Assembly (NCBI RefSeq): GCF_001517405.1
Contig: NZ_LN907827.1
Span: 62,001-126,000, forward strand
Length of the DNA stretch: 64,000 bases
Source of the DNA: Duffyella gerundensis
Lineage (GTDB): Bacteria > Pseudomonadota > Gammaproteobacteria > Enterobacterales > Enterobacteriaceae
Reading direction: 5' to 3'
Shown here one piece after another: positions 19,191 to 27,665 of this stretch. The translations under genes were made by a program, and so were the position numbers. Position 1 is the first letter of the stretch. Every line of letters begins with the position of its first letter. The notes under the pieces were generated by a model. That model was not told the origin of the DNA. It did not search any database and saw only the letters and a program-made list of their open reading frames with translations.

Positions 19191-20435
19191 ATGGAAGTAA
19201 TGTCTAAGGCAAAGCAGTGGCGCAGTGCGATTTACTATTTGGCGTTATGCGCCGTTGTGCTCTCGGTAATGTTCACCTTTATCGACGAGAAAACGGCTAA
19301 GGTGACTTTTTACTGGGCGTTCTATTTTTCACTGGCTGGCGTTTTGGGTTCTGTCCGGACGTTCAATCGCCAGTTGCTGTGGCTGCCGGGAATGCTGCTG
19401 CTGCTGGGGTTAAGCAAAGTGATCTGGTTTTATCTGGCTTACACTGGCAGCGCCGATTATTCGCCTTATAACGATTATCTTAACGCGGGCAAGCGCATGC
19501 TGATTGGCGGCGTCATTGGCTATTACCTGCTGGCCCATTTCCAGACTTACGCACAACAAAGCCTGCGGCTGATCCGTTATGGCCTTATTGCCGCTTTTGT
19601 CGGTGCCAGCCTGTTTGGCTTCTGGCAGTACGCGGGGGCCATGGGCCGCGTGGAGTTTGCGCTCGATCGCGCGACTATCTCCGCGTACGGCTATGCCATG
19701 CTCTCTGCGGCACTGTTGTTTATGTTGGCCAGCGAAAGCCACCGTGTGTCCCGGCTGCTGATCTGCCTGGCTATTTTTGCCGTCTCGTTTTTCATTATTG
19801 TGCAGACCGGCACGCGCAATATGATTGCCGCCTATCCGCTGATCATTATGCTGGTGGGTTTGTTTCATTTTCGCCATCTCGGGGCGAAAGCGATGCTTTG
19901 GGTGCTGGGTGCGGTAGTGTTATTGGGTGCGCTGAGTTACAAGCCGGTGATTGAGCCAAGGCTGGATGCCACCATCGCCGAATATCAACTGTACAACAAT
20001 GCCAACGGCAATCAGCTTGGCTCGCTCACCAGCCGCCTGGCAATGTGGCGCGTCGGTGTAGCCTGTCTGGCTGAAAATCCGATGGGCATGCGCACTGAGC
20101 AGCGTACGGCATGGTTTCAACATTACGTAGACACCACGCATAAGGACACTACCGCAATGGTGTATGCGCCGGTGCACCTGCATAATGAGTTGCTGGATAG
20201 CGCGACGCTGCAGGGCATTCCCGGCGCGCTGGTGGTGGTGCTATTTTATATTGTTCTGCTCGGCTGGGCCCTGCGTAATAAAAATGCGCCACTGTTTGGC
20301 ATTATGCTTTGCATCATTGTGAGTGGTTTGACGGATGTGGTGTTTATCAGTCGTGAAATGACCATCTGCATTGTGCTGATTATTATCATGAGTGTGATGT
20401 GGCAGCGGCTTGAGGCGGGGAAAAAGCGAGTCTGA
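19191..20435 (+). CDS. waaL: O-antigen ligase WaaL
   Basis: This 414-residue polytopic inner-membrane protein has about ten to twelve hydrophobic segments. A large periplasmic loop carries GSLTSRLAMWRVGVACL and the conserved YAPVHLHNELLDSATLQG, whose His is essential in WaaL ligases. It transfers O-antigen from undecaprenyl diphosphate to the finished lipid A-core. The start at 19191 follows AGGAGAAG at 19174-19181; the frame also opens at a TTG at 19170. It lies 36 bases after the WabN-like gene and is probably cotranscribed with it. Confidence 0.9.
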   Translation: MEVMSKAKQWRSAIYYLALCAVVLSVMFTFIDEKTAKVTFYWAFYFSLAGVLGSVRTFNRQLLWLPGMLLLLGLSKVIWFYLAYTGSADYSPYNDYLNAGKRMLIGGVIGYYLLAHFQTYAQQSLRLIRYGLIAAFVGASLFGFWQYAGAMGRVEFALDRATISAYGYAMLSAALLFMLASESHRVSRLLICLAIFAVSFFIIVQTGTRNMIAAYPLIIMLVGLFHFRHLGAKAMLWVLGAVVLLGALSYKPVIEPRLDATIAEYQLYNNANGNQLGSLTSRLAMWRVGVACLAENPMGMRTEQRTAWFQHYVDTTHKDTTAMVYAPVHLHNELLDSATLQGIPGALVVVLFYIVLLGWALRNKNAPLFGIMLCIIVSGLTDVVFISREMTICIVLIIIMSVMWQRLEAGKKRV

Positions 20436-20441
20436 GTAGCC

Positions 20442-20469
20442 GGAAAGGGATCAGCGGATCCCTTTCCGA
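20442..20469. terminator. Perfect hairpin between convergent waaL and GT2 gene
   Basis: CGGAAAGGGATC and GATCCCTTTCCG form a perfect 12-base stem around AGCG. It overlaps the last codons of the minus-strand GT2 gene. Neither side has a long T-run, so it may stop transcripts only weakly, or block readthrough between the converging genes. Confidence 0.5.
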
Positions 20470-21371
20470 AAGGCCAGCATTTTGCGTTTGTAGCTGGTGC
20501 GAACCGCGCCGTTTAACATGAAACGCATCAGCCTGGTGGTCAGAATCCGCTCCACAACTTCTTGCCAGTGTCCGGTACGTTGCAACACGTCCCGATGGCG
20601 GTGCGCCACGTCCAGCCAGTGGCACACGATTAATGGCTGAAATTCCACAGGCAACACCTCATCCAGATGGCGCGTCGCCGCCACCATACAATCCACCTTC
20701 TCGTCGTTCATGACCGTCGACAGGCTGTTGCTGTGTTTACGATAAAGATAAAATCCGGCATCGGTATAAAGAATCTTCTCTGCCTGAGTTAACAGCAACG
20801 GAAAAAGCCAGGTATCTTCATAGCAAACAAAAGGTGGAAAAGGATTTGCCAGCAACAGCGTGCGGCGGAAATACTGCCCGATAACGTGTGCCTGAAATTC
20901 ACGATGAATGAGAAATTTTTGGATAGCGCTGTGGGTTGTCAGTTGGTTCGGCGATGAAAACTGCCAGTTTGCCGCTGGCGTTTCCGTGCGGCATTCAATG
21001 ATTTTGCTCAGATAGAGAGCAGGCTGCTGCTGTGTAAGCACCTTCAGGTGGTCCGCAATAGCACCAGGCAATAAACGATCGTCACCATCCACCATCAGCA
21101 CATAGTCACCTTGCGCCAGGTTAATGGCATGATTCCGCACCTTGCCAATATTGCGCAGCGCCGTATTGTCGCTGATCAGCCGCGGATAGCGGACAGTGAA
21201 CGCATCGATAATCTGCTGAGTTTCATCCTCAGAGGCATCGTTAATGATGATGACTTCGCACTGATCGTCTGCGCCTGCAATAGCGGCGATCACGCTTTCC
21301 AGCGTGGCGTCCAGCCAGGTAGCACAATTGTGGGCAGTGATCAGAACGCTCAGAACGGCAGAATCGCGCAT
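20451..21371 (-). CDS. GT2 family glycosyltransferase in the hldD-waaF-waaC operon
   Basis: This 306-residue GT-A enzyme has the opening LSVLITAHNCATWLDATLES and a nucleotide-sugar acidic motif VDGDD (95-98). It lies two bases after waaC and is clearly the last gene of hldD-waaF-waaC, so a role in LPS core or surface polysaccharide is likely. The E. coli locus has no equivalent at this place that I recognise. Donor and acceptor are unknown. Confidence 0.78.
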   Translation of the reverse strand: MRDSAVLSVLITAHNCATWLDATLESVIAAIAGADDQCEVIIINDASEDETQQIIDAFTVRYPRLISDNTALRNIGKVRNHAINLAQGDYVLMVDGDDRLLPGAIADHLKVLTQQQPALYLSKIIECRTETPAANWQFSSPNQLTTHSAIQKFLIHREFQAHVIGQYFRRTLLLANPFPPFVCYEDTWLFPLLLTQAEKILYTDAGFYLYRKHSNSLSTVMNDEKVDCMVAATRHLDEVLPVEFQPLIVCHWLDVAHRHRDVLQRTGHWQEVVERILTTRLMRFMLNGAVRTSYKRKMLAFRKGIR

Positions 21372-21373
21372 GC

Positions 21374-22342
21374 TTATTTACCCGTCAATGGCAGCAAAGA
21401 CATTACCTGCTCAGGCGTGATATCCGCCATGCTGTTGCCCTGCGGTGGCCGCAGTGCTATCTGATTTTCACCGTAGCCGCCAATCAGACCCGGATCGGTT
21501 GGGCCATATAAGGTGATATTAGGCCGATCCAAAGCGGCTGCCAGATGACTTAAACCGGTATCTACTGATACTACCGCCTGTGCACTGGCGAGCGTGCGAG
21601 CGACCTGTTCCAGCGTAAGTTTAGGCAGGACGTCAACATGATCAAAGCCTTCCGCCAGGCGCTGAGCGCGCTGATGTTCGTGCTCTGCGCCCCACGGCAG
21701 CTTGATCTGCAAACCGCTGTCTGCCAGCAGACCAATCAATTCGCGCCAGTGTGCTTCCGGCCAGTGTTTATTGTCACGCGTGGTAGCGTGCAGAAACACC
21801 AGATAGGGCGTCGCCTGTTGCGCGGCGTTCGTCAGGAAGTGGGCAGCAATAGCGTAATCACCTTTTTGGGCCGGCAGTTCATAGCCGAGGCTTTTCGCGA
21901 ACAGCTCCCGCGTGCGCTCTACCGCGTGCTGACGTTTATCGATCTCATGGCGTTTGTCGTACCACCAACTGGCAAAGGGCTCACGTGCGCTGCGGCTGTC
22001 CTGACCATGCTTGACGCCTTTCGCCAGGCGCGTTACCAGCGCGGCGCTTTTGATCAGCCCCTGTGCATCAATCACCACGTCATAGGTGCAGGACTGCAGT
22101 TCACGCTTGAAAGCCACGCGCTCTTCACGCTGTTGGCTACCAAACCAGTGTTTGCGCCAGCGACGAATGGCAACCGGAATAACCCGATCGACCGCCGGAT
22201 GCCAGCCGGGAATTTGGGCAAAATTCTCTTCAACTACCCAGTCGAAGCGGATGCCTTCAATCGCGCGCATTGCGTCGGTGAGCGCCGGCAGCGTGTGCAG
22301 TACGTCGCCCATCGACGAGGTTTTAATAATTAACACCTTCAT
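21374..22342 (-). CDS. waaC: LPS heptosyltransferase I WaaC
   Basis: This 322-residue GT9 enzyme adds the first L-glycero-D-manno-heptose to Kdo. It has the WaaC N-terminus MKVLIIKTSSMGDVLHTLPA, FDWVVEENFAQIP, and the C-terminal VDTGLSHLAAALDRPNITLYG motif. It overlaps waaF by four bases (ATGA). Confidence 0.95.
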   Translation of the reverse strand: MKVLIIKTSSMGDVLHTLPALTDAMRAIEGIRFDWVVEENFAQIPGWHPAVDRVIPVAIRRWRKHWFGSQQREERVAFKRELQSCTYDVVIDAQGLIKSAALVTRLAKGVKHGQDSRSAREPFASWWYDKRHEIDKRQHAVERTRELFAKSLGYELPAQKGDYAIAAHFLTNAAQQATPYLVFLHATTRDNKHWPEAHWRELIGLLADSGLQIKLPWGAEHEHQRAQRLAEGFDHVDVLPKLTLEQVARTLASAQAVVSVDTGLSHLAAALDRPNITLYGPTDPGLIGGYGENQIALRPPQGNSMADITPEQVMSLLPLTGK

Positions 22343-23394
22343 GCGCTATGCTCCTGGCCGGCGGCCAGCAGCGGACGCAGCGTTTCCAGCACCCGGGCGG
22401 GCTGAATATCGATCAGGCTTTGATGATAACCCTGTGCGGCATCGCCTTTACGCACCTTGTGATAACCGCTGATAAGACGAATCACCTGCGCCTGCTTCGA
22501 CAGCGGCGGCGTAAAATCCGGGCTGCTTGGGCCATAGAGTGCCACCAGCGGCCGGTTCAGCGCCGCGGCAATGTGCATCAGACCAGAATCGTTGCTGACC
22601 ACGGCGGCACACTGCGCCAGCAGGATAACCGCCTGCTCCAGTTCAGTCTCGCCTGCCAGATTGCGACACCAGCGCCGATCGTTAGCCTCGAGCGTGGCAA
22701 CAATCTCCTCGCCGGTTTCGCGATCTTTGGCTGAGCCAAACAGCAGAATCTGGTAACCGTCATTGATTAACTGCTGTGCCAGTGCGGCATAATGATAATG
22801 CGGCCAGCGCTTGGCAGGACCAAACTCAGCGCCGGGACAGAAACCGATAACCGGCCGCTCGGTATCAAGGCCGAACAGCGCTGCCGTTTGCTGTTTTTCC
22901 TGCGGCGTGACCTGTAGCTGAGGCCAGAGCAGCGGCTGTGGCAGATCGCGGGCGCTATGAATTTGGCCTTTTTCAAAGGCCAGTGCGACGTAGCGTTCTA
23001 CCATCAGGGGAAATGCCGCTTTATCCAGCACACGCAGATCGTTAAGCAGGCCATAGCGCATTTCACCACGCCAGCCGGTGCGCTGTGGAATATCAGCAAA
23101 AAAGGGTACCAGCGCAGATTTGAATGAGCCGGGCAGTACGTAAGCGCGATCGTAACCGTGCTGGCGCAAACTTTTGCCCAGGCGGCGCCGTTCGCCGAGT
23201 GCCAGCGCACCGTGGCCCAGCGGCATGGCCAGCGCCTGATTGACTTCCGGCATACGCGACAGTAAAGGACGGCACCAGGCGGGTGCCATCACGTCGATTA
23301 CCGCATCGGGATGGTTCGCCTTGAGGGTGCGATAGAGACTTTGGGACATCATCATATCGCCGACCCATGACGGGCCAATCACCAATATTTTCAT
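22339..23394 (-). CDS. waaF: LPS heptosyltransferase II WaaF
   Basis: This 351-residue GT9 enzyme adds the second heptose. The N-terminus MKILVIGPSWVGDMMMSQSL, the WRGEMRYGLLNDLR segment and SNDSGLMHIAAALNRPLVAL are typical of WaaF. It lies 16 bases after hldD and overlaps waaC, so heptose synthesis and transfer are coexpressed. Confidence 0.95.
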   Translation of the reverse strand: MKILVIGPSWVGDMMMSQSLYRTLKANHPDAVIDVMAPAWCRPLLSRMPEVNQALAMPLGHGALALGERRRLGKSLRQHGYDRAYVLPGSFKSALVPFFADIPQRTGWRGEMRYGLLNDLRVLDKAAFPLMVERYVALAFEKGQIHSARDLPQPLLWPQLQVTPQEKQQTAALFGLDTERPVIGFCPGAEFGPAKRWPHYHYAALAQQLINDGYQILLFGSAKDRETGEEIVATLEANDRRWCRNLAGETELEQAVILLAQCAAVVSNDSGLMHIAAALNRPLVALYGPSSPDFTPPLSKQAQVIRLISGYHKVRKGDAAQGYHQSLIDIQPARVLETLRPLLAAGQEHSA

Positions 23395-23410
23395 GCCGGT
23401 ATCGCCTTCC

Positions 23411-24343
23411 TTATGCGTTGCGGTTGAGCCAGGCCATATATTCTGCCACGCCTTCCGCGACCGTTTTAAACGGTTTATCGTAGCCAGCCGCGCGCAGTTT
23501 GGTCAGGTCAGCTTTGGTATAAGCCTGATAACGCCCTTTGAGTTTTTCCGGGAAAGGGATGTACTCAATTTCGCCTTTGTTATGGAATTTCAGCGCCGCA
23601 TCGGCCACTTCCTGGAAGGATTCTGCCCGACCGGTTCCGCAGTTGAAAATGCCGGATACGCCATTTTTCCAGCACCACAGATTAACGGACGCGACATCAT
23701 CAACGTGGATAAAGTCGCGTTTGAAGCCGTCGCTGCCTTCAAACAGTTTCGGGTTCTCACCGTTGCTCAGCTGCGTATTGAGATGGAAAGCGACGCTGGC
23801 CATGCTGCCTTTGTGGCCTTCGCGTGGACCGTAAACGTTGAAGTAGCGGAAGCCACAAATCTGCGAATCGGCCTCTGGCAGAATTTGACGCACGTAGTGG
23901 TCGAACAACATTTTGGAGTAGCCGTAAACGTTCAACGGCTGCTCATATTCGCGCTCTTCGATGAAATTATCGTTGCGTCCGCCGTAGGTCGCCGCGGAAG
24001 AGGCGTAAAGGAAAGGGATTTCACGCTCAAGGCAGAAATGCAGCAGCTCTTTGGAGTACTGATAGTTGTTATCCATCATGTACTTGCCATCCCATTCGGT
24101 GGTCGCTGAGCAGGCACCTTCATGGAATACGGCTTCAATCGGGCCAAAGTCATCACCGGCTAGCACGCTGACCTGGAATTCTTCTTTATCCATGTAGTCA
24201 GTGATATCAAGATCGGCCAGATTGATAAACTTGGTGCCATCTTTGAGGTTATCTACCACGAGAATGTCGTTAAAACCGTCGTTATTGAGAGCCTTAACAA
24301 TGTTGCTGCCGATCATGCCGGCGCCGCCAGTGACGATAATCAT
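23411..24343 (-). CDS. hldD: ADP-L-glycero-D-manno-heptose 6-epimerase HldD
   Basis: This 310-residue extended short-chain dehydrogenase has the NADP-binding [13 protein letters not shown] and the catalytic YGYSKMLFD (YxxxK) motifs. It converts ADP-D-glycero- to ADP-L-glycero-manno-heptose, the donor for WaaC, WaaF and WaaQ. It heads the hldD-waaF-waaC-GT2 operon. A TATGAT -10-like box lies on the minus strand in the 197-base gap upstream; no clear sigma-32 site was seen, although E. coli hldD has one. Confidence 0.96.
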   Translation of the reverse strand: MIIVTGGAGMIGSNIVKALNNDGFNDILVVDNLKDGTKFINLADLDITDYMDKEEFQVSVLAGDDFGPIEAVFHEGACSATTEWDGKYMMDNNYQYSKELLHFCLEREIPFLYASSAATYGGRNDNFIEEREYEQPLNVYGYSKMLFDHYVRQILPEADSQICGFRYFNVYGPREGHKGSMASVAFHLNTQLSNGENPKLFEGSDGFKRDFIHVDDVASVNLWCWKNGVSGIFNCGTGRAESFQEVADAALKFHNKGEIEYIPFPEKLKGRYQAYTKADLTKLRAAGYDKPFKTVAEGVAEYMAWLNRNA

Positions 24344-24508
24344 ACGTTTGACCTTAATTAATGGTGGGAGAAACGGAAAGTTTCATCCGCTAATGTCTTT
24401 TATCATAACATTTCAGCAGGCTATCAACAGCCAGATGACTCTGTAAACCCGATGCATCGCGGGCAATGATAGTTGAACCACTCAGCAGGAAGAGACGCGG
24501 GAAAGGGC

Positions 24509-24533
24509 GACGGACCACCAAAAGCGGTCCGTC
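24509..24533 (-). terminator. Hairpin downstream of the two extra glycosyltransferase genes
   Basis: GACGGACC and GGTCCGTC make a perfect 8-base stem with a 9-base loop, 8 bases after the stop codon at 24541. The minus-strand sequence that follows (GCCCTTTCCCG) is only partly T-rich, so termination may be weak. Confidence 0.45.
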
Positions 24534-24540
24534 TGCAGGG

Positions 24541-25449
24541 CTATTTGGCTTTTTCAGCGTCGGTCAGATAACGCACTTTACGCGTGTAGTCCTGGCCTTT
24601 AAACAGCAGCGGCGTGGCGGGAGAATGCAGATATTTTTGCCATTCACTCAGCGGGAAACCGCCGTGAGCACCAATCACTTCGCTGGGAATCACCGCTTCG
24701 GTGCCGCCGATGCGTTTTGAAACCGGCCAGTTCATCCAGTCACCGAGATTTATCGTCCGGATATCCAGCATATCAAGCAGTGCCGCTAACGGGAGTTGGT
24801 CCGTGGGTGGCTGCGAGTCATCCATCAGTTCCCAGGTATCCTGAAATAATGTCAGCCACAAAGCACAAATGCGTTTCCAGGTGTCACGCGTGGCGGCCAG
24901 GAAAGCCCCGTTAACGTGATCGACAATAAACGGGCGCACGCAGTGCTGATAATAAGCCGGAATATTTTCTGTCGGGGCGCCGCTGAGTTTCGCGATCATT
25001 TTGCCCTGACGAAAACTGGAGTAAAGGTGGCCTTTATGCATGTTAATTACCGGCATTTTCAGCAAATTGAGATCGGAATCGATCATCAAAATACCGTCGG
25101 TGCGCGCCTGCAGCGGTGCCTGAAGTTTGATCAAACGGCTGCGATAGATCTGCTTGTAGCGGTAATCGCCGTCGCGCAGCGGTACCTCCAGCGTCACTAC
25201 CCGTGTTTTAGCGGGCAGGGTGCCAAAGCTGGCGGCAGGCTGATCGCTAACGATGACAATTTCTTGCAGATCGGGCGCATAGCGTTCGGCGAACAGCGCG
25301 CACAGCTGTGCTTCTTCAATAAAATCGGCGCCGGTGCAGGGAATCACCACCGACGTGACCGGCACGTTGCCCTGAGCATCAGGCTGCGTGTAAGGAATGT
25401 TGTGGCGCGAGCGGATATGGCGATAGTGAGAATTTAAAAATTTAAACAT
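24541..25449 (-). CDS. Putative GT-A-fold glycosyltransferase, family not recognised
   Basis: This 302-residue protein has no signal peptide. It reads VTSVVIPCTG near residue 31 and has a DxD-like acidic motif MIDSDLNLL (Asp124, Asp126), which together suggest a nucleotide-sugar-dependent GT-A enzyme. The rest, including RPFIVDHVNGAFLAATRDTW and LGDWMNWPVSKRIGG, matches no family I can name. It overlaps the upstream GT4 gene by eight bases, so the two are translated together. It occupies the place between hldD and yibQ where E. coli has tdh, kbl and other genes. Confidence 0.6.
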   Translation of the reverse strand: MFKFLNSHYRHIRSRHNIPYTQPDAQGNVPVTSVVIPCTGADFIEEAQLCALFAERYAPDLQEIVIVSDQPAASFGTLPAKTRVVTLEVPLRDGDYRYKQIYRSRLIKLQAPLQARTDGILMIDSDLNLLKMPVINMHKGHLYSSFRQGKMIAKLSGAPTENIPAYYQHCVRPFIVDHVNGAFLAATRDTWKRICALWLTLFQDTWELMDDSQPPTDQLPLAALLDMLDIRTINLGDWMNWPVSKRIGGTEAVIPSEVIGAHGGFPLSEWQKYLHSPATPLLFKGQDYTRKVRYLTDAEKAK

Positions 25450-26671
25450 GCGGCTTTCCCTTCATGACGCTTTGCAGGCGCTGTTCCACGCCGGCAACAT
25501 AGTTTTCAATCGCATAATGTTCACGCACGCTACGGCCTGCGGCCTCAACTAACGCTTTGCGCAAGGGCGCATCCTGCCAGAGCTGTTGCATCTGTGCACC
25601 GAGCGTGGCGGTGTCGCCGTAGTCAAAAAGCAGGCCGGTGCGCTGATGGGTAATCAACTCTGCGGTGCCGGTAACACGCGAACCTATCACTGCCGTATTC
25701 ACCAGCATCGCTTCCAGTACCACGCGCGGCAGGCCTTCACTTTTCGACGCCAGAATAAATGCATCAAACGCAGCAAGATAATCCAGGGCGTTGTTTTGAA
25801 AGCCGGTAAATATCACGCGATCCTGAATATGCAGACTGGCTGCCTGCTGCTGCAATTTTTGCTGTTCCGGCCCGCTGCCGACAATCATCAGCTTCCATTC
25901 TGCCTGCGGACAGGCGGCGCTAAAGGTGGCCAGCGCCTGCAGCACGTGATGATTGGCTTTGCGCAATATCAGCGAGCCGATGGTGCCAAATAAAAAGGTG
26001 TGCGGCGGAAGCGCATACTGCTGACGAATTTTTTGCGGATCGGGCAACGGCTGGTGAATATCAATGGCGTTAGCCACGACGGCACATTTTTCCGCGGCCA
26101 CGCCGCTTTCGCACAGAGCGCGGTGGACGCCGTGGGAAACGGCAATAATCAGATCGCCGGTGCGGTTCACCATCCTGACCAGTGGTGGTGTCATCTGCGG
26201 TTCAATACGGCAGTGCTGCACCACGGCGATCGGCACTGATTCAGCGGCCAGATAGCCTTCAACGTTGGTGCTGGGCTGATTGTTCATATAAAGCGTGTCA
26301 TAACCGCCCGAACGCAGCAGGTCGGCTATCGCCTGTGCATTGGGCCGAACACGCCAGCGCAGATCGACCGCGCGTGCCGCAGCGCCTTTCAATGGACGAC
26401 TGAAGAATAGCAGCCCGCGTAACAGCTCTTTGCTTAGCTTGGCCCAGCGCGGCTGGCGGAATTGCGCAATAAAACACACGTCGATGCCGATAGCCTGCAG
26501 CGCCTGCGCAATGGTTTCGCCTTCGCCACGGCTGTAGTTATGGTAGAAGCAGCAGGTGATATCGAACCGATGTCGATCAATACGCTTCAGGAGTTCCAGC
26601 ATGCTGTTCGTGCCGCCGCCCCATTCGCGGCCGGTGTCCAGCAGCAGAATTTTTTGCCTTCTGCCTGTCAT
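25442..26671 (-). CDS. GT4 family glycosyltransferase of unknown target
   Basis: This 409-residue GT-B enzyme has an N-terminal glycine-rich DTGREWGGGTNSMLELL, the donor-site sequence GTIGSLILRKANHHVLQAL and an EX7E pair at Glu312/Glu320 (EGLPRVVLE). It heads a two-gene operon with the unassigned GT-A-like protein, with an 8-base overlap. Context points to LPS core or another surface glycan, but these genes lie outside the hldD operon, and the substrate is unknown. Confidence 0.78.
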   Translation of the reverse strand: MTGRRQKILLLDTGREWGGGTNSMLELLKRIDRHRFDITCCFYHNYSRGEGETIAQALQAIGIDVCFIAQFRQPRWAKLSKELLRGLLFFSRPLKGAAARAVDLRWRVRPNAQAIADLLRSGGYDTLYMNNQPSTNVEGYLAAESVPIAVVQHCRIEPQMTPPLVRMVNRTGDLIIAVSHGVHRALCESGVAAEKCAVVANAIDIHQPLPDPQKIRQQYALPPHTFLFGTIGSLILRKANHHVLQALATFSAACPQAEWKLMIVGSGPEQQKLQQQAASLHIQDRVIFTGFQNNALDYLAAFDAFILASKSEGLPRVVLEAMLVNTAVIGSRVTGTAELITHQRTGLLFDYGDTATLGAQMQQLWQDAPLRKALVEAAGRSVREHYAIENYVAGVEQRLQSVMKGKPHV

Positions 26672-26753
26672 CGTTTGGCTGTCCTGTGTCTAAAGGAATC
26701 GGCGGCATTATAGTGGCTTTCTGCCGCCGAACCCGTTTTTTCAGCGTTTGCGT

Positions 26754-27662
26754 TTAAAACAGCGCGTTGATCACTTTGGCCAGCGGACCCTCGGCCACAC
26801 TGTCGGCAATGATACCCAGCGCGCGGGTAGCAGGAACTGGCGCAAGAGGTTTGGGCACCTTACAGGTTTCGATGCCGCGGAAAGGATTTTTCGGCTTCGA
26901 GGTCAGCGGTGGCGTGTTTGGTGTCGTGGAAGGACCACGGCTGTAAGATTCGTTCAGCAGCTGGCTTGGGCGAACCAGCGTAATGTCAGCGGGCAAGGTT
27001 GGCAGCATTTGCTGCAGCACACGCACGGTAGTGGGATGCGGGTGGCCAATCGCAATGGCAAAACCGTCGCGCTGTGCCAGGTGCACGGCACGCGTAAATT
27101 GTTTGCGAATATCCGCTTCGTTCTGGCTGTCATCAAGGAACACGCGCCGTTTGATCACTTTAACGTTAGTGCCGGCTGCTGCATTGGTTGACTGACTGTT
27201 GGCGATGGTCATGCTGTCGAGAAAGTAGAAATTGTAGTGATTCAGCACCTGCATCACTTTTTGCATGCCGGGCAAGCTGGACGTCATTTTGCTGCCCATA
27301 TGATTATTAAGCCCCACAGCATAAGGCACATTGCTTACCGCGTTGCGAATAATGCGTTCAATCTCCGCGACGGGCATTTCCGGCTGTAGCGTATCTTTCT
27401 CCAGCGGCTGCTTGCTCAACGGGGCCATCGGCAGATGAATAAGTACCTCATGGCCGCGCTGGTGCGCTTTGGTGGCCATTTCGCGGGCGTGTGGCGCAGT
27501 GGGCAACACCGCGACAGAAAGCGCAGCGGGCATTTGCAGAACCTGATTTTCCTGCGTCGGGCGGTAGCCAAAATCATCAATAACGATGGCCAGTTTTCCC
27601 GCCTGAGCAGCGCTGCTGAGCAAAAGGGCGCCGAGCAGCAGAACGCGTTTGGATAACAACAA
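26754..27662 (-). CDS. yibQ: Divergent polysaccharide deacetylase family protein YibQ
   Basis: This 302-residue protein has a cleavable signal peptide (about residues 1-21, ending SSAAQA). The divergent polysaccharide deacetylase core shows LAIVIDDFGYRP, LIHLPMAPL, GLNNHMGSKMT and AIGHPHPTTV, covering the expected Asp and His metal ligands. It is periplasmic, with unproven substrate. It follows envC with three bases between, as in E. coli, and the C-terminal 40 residues are proline-rich and variable. Confidence 0.88.
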   Translation of the reverse strand: MLLSKRVLLLGALLLSSAAQAGKLAIVIDDFGYRPTQENQVLQMPAALSVAVLPTAPHAREMATKAHQRGHEVLIHLPMAPLSKQPLEKDTLQPEMPVAEIERIIRNAVSNVPYAVGLNNHMGSKMTSSLPGMQKVMQVLNHYNFYFLDSMTIANSQSTNAAAGTNVKVIKRRVFLDDSQNEADIRKQFTRAVHLAQRDGFAIAIGHPHPTTVRVLQQMLPTLPADITLVRPSQLLNESYSRGPSTTPNTPPLTSKPKNPFRGIETCKVPKPLAPVPATRALGIIADSVAEGPLAKVINALF

Positions 27663-27665
27663 AAC

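Noticed and set aside
21638..22333. Plus-strand 231-codon open frame opposite waaC
   Set aside because: Shadow of a conserved gene in a high-GC region.
23393..24109. Plus-strand 238-codon open frame opposite hldD
   Set aside because: Shadow; hldD is unambiguous on the minus strand.
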